A stretch of DNA of 64,000 bases from Thermoleophilum album (GTDB taxonomy: Bacteria > Actinomycetota > Thermoleophilia > Solirubrobacterales > Thermoleophilaceae): positions 2,048,805 to 2,112,804 of the forward strand of contig NZ_CP066171.1 of NCBI RefSeq assembly GCF_028867705.1. Direction: 5' to 3'. The notes beneath the pieces were generated by a model, which saw only the letters and a program-made list of their open reading frames with translations, had not been told where the DNA came from and ran no database searches. The position numbers and the translations under genes were made by a program. This document shows, in pieces, positions 25,283-35,112 of this stretch (its first letter is position 1; every line of letters starts with the position of its first letter).

Positions 25283-26769
25283 GCGACCGCACACCGCTGA
25301 TCCTCGTCTCGAACCGTGGACCTTGCACGTTCGAGCGAGACGCTGACGGCACGCTGCGGCCGCGCCGTGGCGGCGGCGGTCTTGTCACCGCGCTGACGGG
25401 GCTCGTCCACCACCGTGACGCGCTCTGGATCGCGTCGGCGATGACCGAGGCCGACGCCGAGGTCGCCGAGCGTCATGGCGGGCGCTCCTTCTCGGTCGAG
25501 CTCGACGGCGAGACCTACCGCATCCGTCTCGTCGTTTCGGATCCCGACGCCTACGACCGCTTCTACAACGTCATCGCCAACCCGCTTCTCTGGTTCATCC
25601 AGCACTACCTCTGGGACCTGTCGAACGCCCCCGAGATCCGCCGTGCCGAGGTCGAGGCGTACGAGCACGGCTACCGGGTCGTCAACGAGGACTTAGCCAA
25701 CGCCGTTCTCGAGGAGGCGGAGAGCCTCGGCGAGGCGGTGGTGATGCTGCACGACTACCACCTCTACGTCGCCCCGCGCCTGATCCGCAACCAGCGACCC
25801 GACCTCTTTCTCCACCACTTCATTCACATCCCGTGGACGCAGCCCGACGCCTGGCGGGTGTTGCCGGCCGACATCCGCGAGGACATCTACGAGGGGGTGC
25901 TCGCCAACGACATCGTCGCCTTCCACACCCGTGCCTACCGCCGCAACTTCCTGCTCTGTTGTCATGAACTGTTCGGTCTCGATGTCGACATGGAGGCGGG
26001 AGTGGTGCGGGCACCGGACGGGCGCGAGGTGTGGGTGCGCGCCTACCCGCTTCCTATCTCGGCGAAGACGTTCCAGCGCACAGCGCAACGACCGGCGGTT
26101 CACGAGTACGAGCGCGAGATCCTGCGCCGGCGCCGCGAACACCTGATCCTGCGTGTCGATCGCGCCGACCTCTCGAAGAACATCCTGCGCGGCTTCACCG
26201 CCTTCGACCTGTTCCTCGAACAGCACCCCGAGTTCCGGGAACAGGTGACGTTCATCGCCCACCTGATCCCCTCGCGGCAGGACGTTCCCGAGTACCGCGA
26301 GTACCTCGAACGGATCGAGGCGCTCGTGGCGGTGGTCAACCACCGCCACGGCACGACCGACTGGATGCCGATCGAGCTGCGCCTGCGCGAGAACCTGGAA
26401 GAGGCGATCGCCGCGTATAAGCACTACGACCTGTTGATCGTCAACGCGATCTGGGACGGCATGAACCTGATCGCGAAGGAGGGTCCGCTGGTCAACGAGC
26501 GGCACGGAGTGTCGCTGTTGTCCGAGAACACCGGGGCCCATGAGGAGCTGGCGGAGTTCGCGCTGTCGGTCAACCCGTTCGACGTCCAGGAGCAGGCGGA
26601 CGCGATCTACCGGGCGCTGACGATGTCCGCCGAGGAGCGCTCGTGGCGCGCCGAAGGGCTCAAGCGGATCATCTCGGCACGCGATCCCGGCGACTGGGTC
26701 GACGACCAGCTCGCCGACATCGAGGCGAAACGCAGCGGACGCGCGCCCTCGGCGACCTCGGCCCGCTGA
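25279..26769 (+). CDS. otsA: Trehalose-6-phosphate synthase family glycosyltransferase (GT20)
   Basis: A 496-residue GT20 enzyme that would join UDP- or GDP-glucose to glucose-6-phosphate. Seen: LVSNRGPCTFERD, RRGGGGLVTAL with the donor glycine loop, LWFIQHYLWDL, VMLHDYHLYVAP, FIHIPWTQPDAWRVLP, the RADLSKNILRG acceptor-loop region with Arg and Lys, and SENTGAHEELAEFALSVNPFD with the terminal Glu. The GTG at 25279 overlaps treT (GTGA). The C-terminal phosphatase domain of fused TPS/TPP proteins is absent and no otsB follows. Glucosylglycerol-phosphate synthase is an alternative within GT20. Confidence 0.86.
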   Translation: MSDRTPLILVSNRGPCTFERDADGTLRPRRGGGGLVTALTGLVHHRDALWIASAMTEADAEVAERHGGRSFSVELDGETYRIRLVVSDPDAYDRFYNVIANPLLWFIQHYLWDLSNAPEIRRAEVEAYEHGYRVVNEDLANAVLEEAESLGEAVVMLHDYHLYVAPRLIRNQRPDLFLHHFIHIPWTQPDAWRVLPADIREDIYEGVLANDIVAFHTRAYRRNFLLCCHELFGLDVDMEAGVVRAPDGREVWVRAYPLPISAKTFQRTAQRPAVHEYEREILRRRREHLILRVDRADLSKNILRGFTAFDLFLEQHPEFREQVTFIAHLIPSRQDVPEYREYLERIEALVAVVNHRHGTTDWMPIELRLRENLEEAIAAYKHYDLLIVNAIWDGMNLIAKEGPLVNERHGVSLLSENTGAHEELAEFALSVNPFDVQEQADAIYRALTMSAEERSWRAEGLKRIISARDPGDWVDDQLADIEAKRSGRAPSATSAR

Positions 26770-27676
26770 GTGGCCGACCCGACCCGGCGCGGCGCCCGCT
26801 CTAGCGCACCGGTCGCGTTTCGAGGTCGCTTTTTGGCATGTCGGACCTGTTCCTGTGGCGCTTCGCTCGCGTGCACACGCCGCTCGTGACGCGCACCCTC
26901 AACTCGACACGCGTACACGTCGCTCGGTAGGCGCGCACGACACTCAGCGCGCCGATTCGATCCCGAACTCGGCCTGAACGGCGGCGCGCGGATCGGTGGG
27001 CGCGGCCGTGGCAGCGCCGCGGCGCCGGTCTGTCGTGCTCGGCCTGCGCGCCGGCGATCGCCCTAGTTCGAGACCAACGCCTGCGCGCAGCGGCGGGCGG
27101 GGCCCACGAGCGTTATGGAGGCAGCGGTAGGTAGCGCGGCGCTCGTTCTCCCCGAATCCCGGGCCGGCTTGCGGCCGGGGCGCCCGACGCGACGGCACCT
27201 GCTGCCCACGCTGCGAGCGCGCCTGGCGCGAGCGATCGCCGGCGCGAGCGATCGCCTGGCGGCCGTGGGAGCGCTGCCGCTCGTCTCCCGCCCCCGCCGC
27301 GGCCTCCGTGCGCGGTGCACGGCTCGCGTGCTGCGCGCTGGCGACGCCCGCCGCAGTCGCCGCTTCCCGCTGCTTGCGTCCACAGCCCACCGGGCTTAGG
27401 CCCGCGAGCGCCCACGCAAGCAGGGCGAACCCGCACAGAGCACAGCCGAGGCGGGCGACGTTGTTCCAGCGCACCCTGCGTTTCGCACGCGTTCGCACGC
27501 ACACATAAGGAGTCGCGCGCGCGTTCCATGCCCCATGAGCTGCGGGACGCTAGGGCGGGGACCTATTGCCTGTGGCAGCGACACGTGCGCAGGGAGTGGC
27601 AGGCGTGAGCCGCAGGGTCGTTCGCGGGGCGCGGCGTCCGTTGTCGCGATTCCCCTGCTAAGGTGCGGGCGCGCCG
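26770..27676. other. 907-bp interval without a well-supported gene
   Basis: This is the largest gap in the window. It must contain the promoter for the rpsF operon near its right end. The only candidate gene is a reverse-strand frame (26944-27504, listed separately). The rest is GC-rich with no recognised RNA, repeat or protein. Confidence 0.5.
26944..27504 (-). CDS. Possible small secreted/lipoprotein-like protein, unsupported by homology
   Basis: A 186-residue open frame with a plausible signal: basic RTRAKRRVRW, a hydrophobic stretch from about 17 to 36, then SPVGCGRKQ, whose Cys could be lipidated. The rest is Arg/Ala/Gly-rich low complexity and gives no family. It ends DPRAAVQAEFGIESAR. 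High G+C produces many false frames of this size. I list it because it has an export-like start in an otherwise empty 907-bp gap. Confidence 0.3.
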   Translation of the reverse strand: MCVRTRAKRRVRWNNVARLGCALCGFALLAWALAGLSPVGCGRKQREAATAAGVASAQHASRAPRTEAAAGAGDERQRSHGRQAIARAGDRSRQARSQRGQQVPSRRAPRPQAGPGFGENERRATYRCLHNARGPRPPLRAGVGLELGRSPARRPSTTDRRRGAATAAPTDPRAAVQAEFGIESAR

Positions 27677-28054
27677 ATGGCCAACGAGTACGAACTTTTG
27701 CTGCTGATCGACGTCGAGCTTGACGAGGACGATCGTTACGCGATCGTAGATCGCGTGCGCTCGCTCGTCGAGGCTCACGGCGAGGTCACCGGCGAGCACG
27801 ACTGGGGTGTGCGCAAGCTCGCCTACGAGATTCGCCACCGTCCCCAGGCCCACTACTACCTCTTGCAGTTCGACGCCGACGCCGCAGTGGTTCGCGCACT
27901 GCCGCGCGAGCTTCGGATAATCGAGGGTCTACTCCGCCACCGGCTCGTGAAGCTCGGCAAGCTGCCGCACGAGGCGCCGACACCCGATCGGGGCGAGGAC
28001 ACACGCGACGAGCAGCGCCGGAGCGGTCGGCGCGCCGGCGCACGTTCCAGCTGA
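27677..28054 (+). CDS. rpsF: 30S ribosomal protein S6
   Basis: A 125-residue S6 that binds 16S rRNA with S18 in the central platform. The N-terminus YELLLLIDVELDEDDR and the strand-helix pattern with DWGVRKLAYEIRHRPQAHYYLLQFD are diagnostic. The C-terminal 20 residues are a charged tail. The ATG start is clear. It opens the conserved rpsF-ssb-rpsR-rplI cluster, but an unusual 311-bp spacer separates it from ssb. Confidence 0.97.
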   Translation: MANEYELLLLIDVELDEDDRYAIVDRVRSLVEAHGEVTGEHDWGVRKLAYEIRHRPQAHYYLLQFDADAAVVRALPRELRIIEGLLRHRLVKLGKLPHEAPTPDRGEDTRDEQRRSGRRAGARSS

Positions 28055-28365
28055 CGGACCGATCCCCGCCGATCGGTGTCGAACGTTGCGAGGAGTGTGG
28101 ACTTCGACCGCTGAGGGGTGAAATCCCCGGGCTCGAGCGCTTAGCAAGGTGGCGCTGCGTTGTCGCGGTAGCGGCACCGGCGGCGTCAAAGATGGCACCA
28201 CTCGGCTCGAGAGCCGCCGGCGACAGCCACGGAAATGGCGCAGAATGCGGTATTAGTCCGCGTCTTCCTTCTGGTGGCAGCCGTCGGCACGGTTAACCTC
28301 GGGGGGCGGCGTCGAACATTCAGTTTCCCGAACGCGCAAGTCCGCAGCCAGGAGGCATCGCAGCG
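28055..28365. other. 311-bp spacer between rpsF and ssb, with hairpin-forming sequence
   Basis: The other junctions of this operon are 6-53 bp. Here 311 bp contain a GGGG/CCCC hairpin (28115-28128) and a perfect 8-bp inverted repeat, CCGGCGGC at 28177-28184 with GCCGCCGG at 28213-28220. No coding frame is convincing. A separate ssb promoter or a structured leader RNA is possible. AGGAGG near 28350 is the ssb ribosome binding site. Confidence 0.45.
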
Positions 28366-28821
28366 ATGGCAGCCACCAACATCAACCGGGTCGTTATCAC
28401 CGGCAATCTCACCCGCGACCCCGAACTTCGCTCCACACCCAACGGCACTTCGGTCTGCAAGCTAAGGATCGCTTGCAACACGCGCCGCCGCGATCCCGGC
28501 ACGGGTAATTGGGTCGACAAGCCGAACTACTTTGACGTCACGGTGTGGGGCGCACAAGGCGAGAACTGCGCCCAGTACCTGCAAAAGGGACGGGCGGTGG
28601 CAATCGACGGGCGCCTCGAGTGGCGAGAGTGGGTCGACCAGAACGGCAACAAGCGCCAGGCAATCGATATCATCGCTGACTCGGTTCAGTTCCTGGGCTC
28701 GCGCGACGGCGCCGACAGCGTCTCGCGCTTCGAGCCGCAGGACGGCATTCCCGCTGACACGTCCGATTTCGAGGACGCGCCGGTCGGGGTGGGCAACGCC
28801 ACCGACGACATCCCCTTCTGA
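28366..28821 (+). CDS. ssb: Single-stranded DNA-binding protein
   Basis: A 151-residue SSB. The OB fold (about 1-112) has NRVVITGNLTRDPELR, NYFDVTVWGAQGENCAQYL and GRAVAIDGRLEWREW. A flexible acidic linker ends in DDIPF, the tip that binds replication and repair partners. The Shine-Dalgarno AGGAGG precedes the ATG. It sits in the classical S6-SSB-S18 order. Confidence 0.97.
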   Translation: MAATNINRVVITGNLTRDPELRSTPNGTSVCKLRIACNTRRRDPGTGNWVDKPNYFDVTVWGAQGENCAQYLQKGRAVAIDGRLEWREWVDQNGNKRQAIDIIADSVQFLGSRDGADSVSRFEPQDGIPADTSDFEDAPVGVGNATDDIPF

Positions 28822-28874
28822 GCACCTGACAACCCTTCAGACAGCGAGTTCCGAACGCAACCTGACCAGCCAGC

Positions 28875-29141
28875 GTGGCCAAGAAGCAAAGACAGAAGCG
28901 TCGCCGTGACAAGCGCAGCGGTGCCGGTCCTACCAAGCGCAAGCCGTGCCCGTTCTGCCGCGACAAGATCGACACGGTCGACTACCGCGATGCCGAGGGT
29001 TTGCGTCGCTTTCTGAGCGACAAAGGGAAGATCCGCTCGTCGCGAGTCACCGGCTGCTGCCGCCGCCACCAGTCGCAGTTGGCGCGTGCGATCAAGCGAG
29101 CGCGCGAACTCGCGCTGCTGCCGTACGTGATCGAGAAGTAG
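28875..29141 (+). CDS. rpsR: 30S ribosomal protein S18, zinc-binding form
   Basis: An 88-residue S18 with a basic N-terminus, CPFCRDK at about 25-31 and TGCCRRHQSQLARAIKRAR near 59. The four cysteines mark the C+ (zinc-binding) paralogue type. The start is GTG at 28875. It binds the 30S platform next to S6, whose gene opens the operon. Some actinobacteria carry a second, cysteine-free copy elsewhere; this cannot be seen here. Confidence 0.97.
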   Translation: MAKKQRQKRRRDKRSGAGPTKRKPCPFCRDKIDTVDYRDAEGLRRFLSDKGKIRSSRVTGCCRRHQSQLARAIKRARELALLPYVIEK

Positions 29142-29147
29142 TAGCCG

Positions 29148-29600
29148 ATGGCCAAGGCGATCCTCACCCAGGACGTCGAAGGTCTCGGAGGCCGTGGCGA
29201 GGTCGTCGACGTCGCGCCCGGCTACTTGCGTAACTACCTCGTGCCGCGGCGGCTTGCTCAGGTGGCAACCCCAGCGCTGATCGCCGAAGCTGAGCGACGT
29301 CGGGAAGCAGCGGAGCGCGCACGGCGCGAGGCGCAGCAGCGCGCCGAGGAAACGGCGGCGCTGTTGCGTCGCACCGTGCTCACGATCCCTCACGCCGCTG
29401 GCGACGACGGGCGTCTGTTCGGCTCGGTCACGGCGAAGGAGATCGTCGACGCCATCCGCGAGGCGCGCGGCGTGAAGATCGACCGGCGCAAGGTTCGTCT
29501 CGAGGAGCCGATCCGCACGACCGGGACGCACATGGTCACGGTCGAGGTCGCCGAGGGCGTCACGGCCCAGGTCAAGACGATCGTCACCCCCGAAAGCTAG
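29148..29600 (+). CDS. rplI: 50S ribosomal protein L9
   Basis: A 150-residue L9. The N-terminal domain carries GLGGRGEVVDVAPGYLRNYLVPR, which binds 23S rRNA. A long alpha-helical connector follows (Glu/Ala/Arg-rich, about 42-75), then the C-terminal domain with GRLFGSVTAKEIVDAI and GTHMVTVEV. It follows rpsR by 6 bp and precedes dnaB by 13 bp. Confidence 0.97.
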   Translation: MAKAILTQDVEGLGGRGEVVDVAPGYLRNYLVPRRLAQVATPALIAEAERRREAAERARREAQQRAEETAALLRRTVLTIPHAAGDDGRLFGSVTAKEIVDAIREARGVKIDRRKVRLEEPIRTTGTHMVTVEVAEGVTAQVKTIVTPES

Positions 29601-29613
29601 ATCGCCCCAAGCG

Positions 29614-31002
29614 ATGGGCGCCACCGGCGCTAGCCCCGAGCCGACGAGCGTAGCGCCGCCCCACAACGTCGAGGCCGAGGCGTCGCTGCTGGGGACGATT
29701 CTCCTCAGCGATCAAGCCCTCGACGCGGTGCTGCTCGATGTCGGGCTTCGTGCCGACGACTTCTACCGCCCCCGCCACCAGCTCATCTTCCGGGCCATGA
29801 TCCGCCTCAAGGAGCGGGCGGAGCCCGAGGCCGTCAACACGGTCACAGTCTGCGACGACCTGCGCCGCAATGGGGAGCTCGAGCGCGCCGGCGGCGAGGA
29901 GTACGTGCAGTCGCTACCCACCGTAGTGCCGTCACTGGGTGCCTTCCTCGACTACGCGCGCATCGTCAAGGAGCACGCCCAGTTGCGTCGCCTGCTCGAT
30001 GCCGCGCAAGAGATCGAGCGGCGCGTGCTCGCCGAGCCGGGCGACCCGCGGGAACTGATCGCTTGGGCAGAGAACGCCCTGTTCCGCATCGGGCACGACG
30101 AGGGCCGCGGCGAGATGCGCTCGCTCGAGGACGTCCTCCACGAGGAGGTCGACAAGCTCGAGGAGCTCTCGCGCAAGGGGCTCCACCTCACCGGCGTCCC
30201 GTCGGGGTTCTCGGATATCGACGACCTCACCGGCGGTTTCCAGCCCGGCAACCTGATCGTTCTCGCCGCGCGGCCGTCGATGGGCAAGTCAGCTCTTGCT
30301 ACCAACATCGCTGAGAACGCCGCCGTCGACGCTGGCGTGCCGGTGGCGTTGTTCTCGCTCGAGATGTCCGAGACCGAGCTCGCCCACCGCTTCATCGCGT
30401 CGCGCGCGCGCTTGTCGAGCGACGAGCTGCGTAAAGGACGGGTGAAGAGCGACCGCTGGCCGAAGGTGTTGCGCGCGGTCGAGCAGCTCGCGCGCGCTCC
30501 GCTGTTCATCGACGACTCGAGCGACATAAGCGTGCTCGAGATCCGCGCCAAAGCACGTCGTCTCAAGGCTCGCCACGGACTCGGCCTGGTGATCGTCGAC
30601 TACCTGCAGCTCGTTCGACCCGACACCACCGCCGACAGCCGCGTCGAACAGGTCGGACGCATAAGCCGCGGGTTGAAGATCCTCGCGCGCGAGCTGGAGG
30701 TGCCGGTGATCGCCGTCTCGCAGCTGTCACGCGCGGTGGAGTCGCGCAACCCGCCGATCCCGATGCTGTCGGATCTGCGCGAGTCGGGACAGGTCGAGCA
30801 GGACGCCGACCTCGTGATGTTCATCTACCGCGACGAGTACTACAACGCCGAATCCGAGCGTCCCGGCGAGGCCGACGTGATCATCGCCAAGCACCGCAAC
30901 GGCCCGATCGGCGAGGTCACGCTCACGTTCCTCCCGAAGTACCCGCGCTTCGCGAACCTCTATCGGGAGCCGGCCTCGAGCCCAGTCGAGGTGGAGGTCT
31001 GA
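29614..31002 (+). CDS. dnaB: Replicative DNA helicase DnaB
   Basis: A 462-residue hexameric helicase. The N-terminal domain (about 15-120) has PPHNVEAEASLLGTIL. The linker is followed by the RecA-like domain: GVPSGFSDIDDLTGGFQ, Walker A ARPSMGKSALA, the Glu after ALFSLEMSETEL, Walker B LVIVDYLQLV, and sensor region AVSQLSRAVESR with DLRESGQVEQDADLVMF. There is no intein. It lies in the ribosomal-protein operon just upstream of a DnaC/DnaI-like loader gene. Confidence 0.97.
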   Translation: MGATGASPEPTSVAPPHNVEAEASLLGTILLSDQALDAVLLDVGLRADDFYRPRHQLIFRAMIRLKERAEPEAVNTVTVCDDLRRNGELERAGGEEYVQSLPTVVPSLGAFLDYARIVKEHAQLRRLLDAAQEIERRVLAEPGDPRELIAWAENALFRIGHDEGRGEMRSLEDVLHEEVDKLEELSRKGLHLTGVPSGFSDIDDLTGGFQPGNLIVLAARPSMGKSALATNIAENAAVDAGVPVALFSLEMSETELAHRFIASRARLSSDELRKGRVKSDRWPKVLRAVEQLARAPLFIDDSSDISVLEIRAKARRLKARHGLGLVIVDYLQLVRPDTTADSRVEQVGRISRGLKILARELEVPVIAVSQLSRAVESRNPPIPMLSDLRESGQVEQDADLVMFIYRDEYYNAESERPGEADVIIAKHRNGPIGEVTLTFLPKYPRFANLYREPASSPVEVEV

Positions 31003-31084
31003 TGCGAATCCACCCGAAGCGGCCGACGCTGCAGGCCGCCACGACTCCCGATCGTCGACCGATCAGAGCGCTGCAGGCGATGGA

Positions 31085-31993
31085 ATGCCGATGACCGTCG
31101 ACTGGTTTCGACAGCCGCGCACACGGGACAACGAGCCGGAACGCTGTCCGTTCGGGCGCTGCGACGGCAGCGGCTGGATCCTCGCCGACGACAGCCACGA
31201 CGCGCGCCCCTGCGCGTGCCGTGAGCGGCTGATCGCGCGCAGCGCCGCGCGCGCGCTCGGAACGACCGTTCCGCGCCGCTTTCGCGGGCTCGATTTCCAT
31301 CGCCGCCCGATCGCCGATCTCGACCCGACGATCGTCGAGTACGTACGCGAATACTGCGAGCGGATCGACGAAAACCTCGACGAGGGTCGCGGACTTTGGT
31401 TCCACGGCGACGTCGGCACCGGCAAGACGTCGCTGGCGATGCTTGTCGCGATGAAAGCCGAGCGCGCCGGTCGTTCGGTGGCGGTCTACTCCGTGCCCCA
31501 ACTTTTGGCGCGGATCCGCCAGACGTTCGACGGCGCAGGCACAACGTACCTCGAGCTCTTCCGGCGTCTCTGCGAGGTCGATCTCTTGGTGCTCGACGAT
31601 CTCGGCGCCGAGCGGCAAACCGAGTGGGTGCTGGAACAGCTCTACTCGCTCGTCAACGAACGTTGGCAGAACCGGCGGGCGATCGTGGTCACAACCAATC
31701 AGCCCGACAGGCCGCCCGACGGCCCGCTCGAAGACCTACGCGCAGCGGTCGCGGCGGTGCGCGAAAACGCGCGCGACGCGCTGGCCGGCGACGCTCTGCT
31801 GGAGGCGGCCGAGCGGCTCGAGCGGATATGCGAGCGCCTCGAGGCGCTCGACCTCGCCGACGACATGCTCACACGCTTGCGCGCACAGGTGGGCAGGCGC
31901 ACGGTCTCGCGCCTGGTCGAGATCTGCGGCGACCCCTTGCCGATGCAGGGACCGGATATGCGCATCCGCCTCCTCGCCCGCGCTGACTCCTGA
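31085..31993 (+). CDS. DnaC/DnaI-like helicase-loader ATPase
   Basis: A 302-residue AAA+ protein of the DnaC/DnaI/IstB group. A Cys cluster near the N-terminus (ERCPFGRCDGSG and PCACRER) looks like the zinc module of DnaI-type loaders. The ATPase core has Walker A GDVGTGKTSLA, Walker B LLVLDDLGAER, and sensor 1 IVVTTNQP. A helical C-terminus follows. Its place next to dnaB supports helicase loading over the IstB transposition role, and no transposase is nearby. The ATG at 31085 is taken; a second in-frame ATG is at 31091. A loader of this type is uncommon in actinobacteria, which mostly use DciA. Confidence 0.8.
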   Translation: MPMTVDWFRQPRTRDNEPERCPFGRCDGSGWILADDSHDARPCACRERLIARSAARALGTTVPRRFRGLDFHRRPIADLDPTIVEYVREYCERIDENLDEGRGLWFHGDVGTGKTSLAMLVAMKAERAGRSVAVYSVPQLLARIRQTFDGAGTTYLELFRRLCEVDLLVLDDLGAERQTEWVLEQLYSLVNERWQNRRAIVVTTNQPDRPPDGPLEDLRAAVAAVRENARDALAGDALLEAAERLERICERLEALDLADDMLTRLRAQVGRRTVSRLVEICGDPLPMQGPDMRIRLLARADS

Positions 31994-33334
<1,341 letters not shown>

Positions 33335-34045
33335 TCACCGCGCGCGAACGCGGGCGGGAGCGCCGACGACCAGCTCGCCGGGCGGAACATCGCGGGTCAC
33401 CACGGCTCCGGCGGCCACGAACGCGTCCTCGCCCACTGTCACGCCTGGTAGCAAGACTGCGCCCGCTCCGATGCGCGCGCCGCGGCGAACGAGCGGACCG
33501 CGTAACGGCTCGCCTGGCGGGCGGCGCCCGGCAGTGCGGTCGTTCGTGAACGTCACCCCGGGACCGATGAAAACGTCGTCCTCGATGACTGCGGTCGCAG
33601 CGAGGTAGCAGTTGCTCTGCACGCGCACGCGTGCTCCGATGACGACGTCGCAGTCGACTGCGCTGCCCCGGCCCACAACTGTTCCGTCGCCGATCCGTGC
33701 GCGCTCGCGGACGTGCGCCTGGTCGCCGATTACACAGCCGGCGCCGATCGTCGCGCTCTGCACCACTACGGCGCCGGCGCCCACCACTGTGCCTGCGCCC
33801 ACGCGGGTGCGGCTAGGAACCTCGCCGCGGTTCCGTGACCGCTGCCCGAGGGCGACCGGTTTGCCGATCGTCGCGCCGTCTTGGACGACGACACGATCGC
33901 CGAGTTCGACACCAGCGTGAACGACCGCGAACGGCCCGATCTCGCAACTCGCACCGAGGCGGGCACGGGGGTCGACGAACCGCGGCGGCTCGGCCGGGTC
34001 ACCGCCCGCGCCGACTCGGTCTGCGAACGGCTCGGGAGGGCTCAT
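33335..34045 (-). CDS. Left-handed beta-helix (hexapeptide) acyltransferase, WbpD/WlbB-like
   Basis: A 236-residue protein formed mostly by hexapeptide repeats of the LbH fold ([LIV]-G-x4), e.g. [19 protein letters not shown] and [13 protein letters not shown]. It has a characteristic loop [16 protein letters not shown] (N-x-R) and ends in [11 protein letters not shown]. The loop and length match enzymes that acetylate the 3-amino group of UDP-2-acetamido-3-amino sugars. Its ATG overlaps the stop of the Gfo/Idh gene (ATGA), making it the last gene of the nucleotide-sugar operon. Confidence 0.82.
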   Translation of the reverse strand: MSPPEPFADRVGAGGDPAEPPRFVDPRARLGASCEIGPFAVVHAGVELGDRVVVQDGATIGKPVALGQRSRNRGEVPSRTRVGAGTVVGAGAVVVQSATIGAGCVIGDQAHVRERARIGDGTVVGRGSAVDCDVVIGARVRVQSNCYLAATAVIEDDVFIGPGVTFTNDRTAGRRPPGEPLRGPLVRRGARIGAGAVLLPGVTVGEDAFVAAGAVVTRDVPPGELVVGAPARVRAR

Positions 34046-35112
34046 CCTTGGACGTCGAACGTCGGCCGCGCCTCGGCAAGCGGCAACCCGCCCGCAGCCG
34101 CTGCGTTAGCGCGAGAGTCGAGCGAACGCTGCAGCGCCTCGAGCACGCGTACGACGCGCAGACCGGAGTGCTCATCGGAGCGCGGACGCCTACCTGTGGC
34201 GATGCACTCGACGAAATGGCGGCACTCGATTCGTAGCGGTTCCTCGTTCGATACGCGCGGACTCCAGATGTCGCCGCTGCGAGCGATGTACTCGCCGTAG
34301 CTTTCGAACTCTTGGTCGAAACCTTTGTCGTAAACGGTGACCTTGCGCTCCAGCTCCATGTCGTCGAACGTGGCCATGCGCTGGGCACCGACGACCGTCA
34401 ATCGCCTTTGCTTGTGGGGATCGAGCCAGGAAAGATGCAGGTGCGCCGCTACGCCCGACGGGAAGCGCAGGTAACAGAACACGACGTCTTCGATTTCGTC
34501 GCGGACGAAGCTCTCGCCGACCGCGTAGCACTCGCAGGGCTCCTCGCCGACGATCGCTAGCGCCACCGACACGTCGTGCGGACCGAGCGACCAGAGCACG
34601 TTTTCGTCGGAGCGCAGTTTCCCGAGGTTGGTGCGCTGGCTGTAGAGGTAGCGAAGTGCCCCCAGTTGCCCCTCGCGCACGAGTTCCGCAAGCTTGATGA
34701 CACCCGGGTGGTACTCGAGCAGATGGCCGACCATCACGATGCGCTTCGCCGCCGCCGCCGCCGCGACCACCTGCTCGCAGGAAGCAAGATCGTGAGCGAG
34801 CGGTTTTTCAACGAAACAGTGTTTGCCGGCAGCCAGAGCGCGCAGCGCGAGCGGGGCGTGTGTCGGCACCGGCGTGGCGATGGCGATGGCGTCGAGGGAG
34901 TCGTCGGCCAGCAGTTCCTCGATGCCGGTGGTGGCGCGCGCGCTCGGAAAGTGGCGGTGCCAGCGCTCGAGTCGACTCGCGTCGGCGTCGCACAGCCAAC
35001 GCAGCACGCACCCGGGAAGCGCGGCGAAGTTGCGCGCAAGACCGGGCCCCCAGTGACCGAGCCCGACAACGCCGACCGCGACCGGGCGCTCTGTCGTGTG
35101 GGTCGCCGTCAC
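34042..35112 (-). CDS. Gfo/Idh/MocA-family oxidoreductase, WbpB-like
   Basis: A 356-residue NAD(P)-dependent oxidoreductase. The Rossmann fold has [16 protein letters not shown], then the family motif EKPLAHDL with Lys, and [10 protein letters not shown]. The C-terminal domain binds the sugar ([13 protein letters not shown] with His). The pattern matches enzymes that oxidise C3 of UDP-GlcNAcA. It overlaps the 6-dehydrogenase gene upstream and the hexapeptide acyltransferase gene downstream by 4 bp each, so all act in one pathway (inference from operon). Confidence 0.84.
   Translation of the reverse strand: MTATHTTERPVAVGVVGLGHWGPGLARNFAALPGCVLRWLCDADASRLERWHRHFPSARATTGIEELLADDSLDAIAIATPVPTHAPLALRALAAGKHCFVEKPLAHDLASCEQVVAAAAAAKRIVMVGHLLEYHPGVIKLAELVREGQLGALRYLYSQRTNLGKLRSDENVLWSLGPHDVSVALAIVGEEPCECYAVGESFVRDEIEDVVFCYLRFPSGVAAHLHLSWLDPHKQRRLTVVGAQRMATFDDMELERKVTVYDKGFDQEFESYGEYIARSGDIWSPRVSNEEPLRIECRHFVECIATGRRPRSDEHSGLRVVRVLEALQRSLDSRANAAAAGGLPLAEARPTFDVQG

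Noticed and set aside
27115..27399. Forward 94-residue frame in the 907-bp gap
   Set aside because: Arg/Ala-rich shadow without a ribosome binding site or family features.
31085..31993. IstB transposition protein reading of the DnaC-like gene
   Set aside because: No transposase or inverted repeats nearby; its place after dnaB supports a helicase loader.
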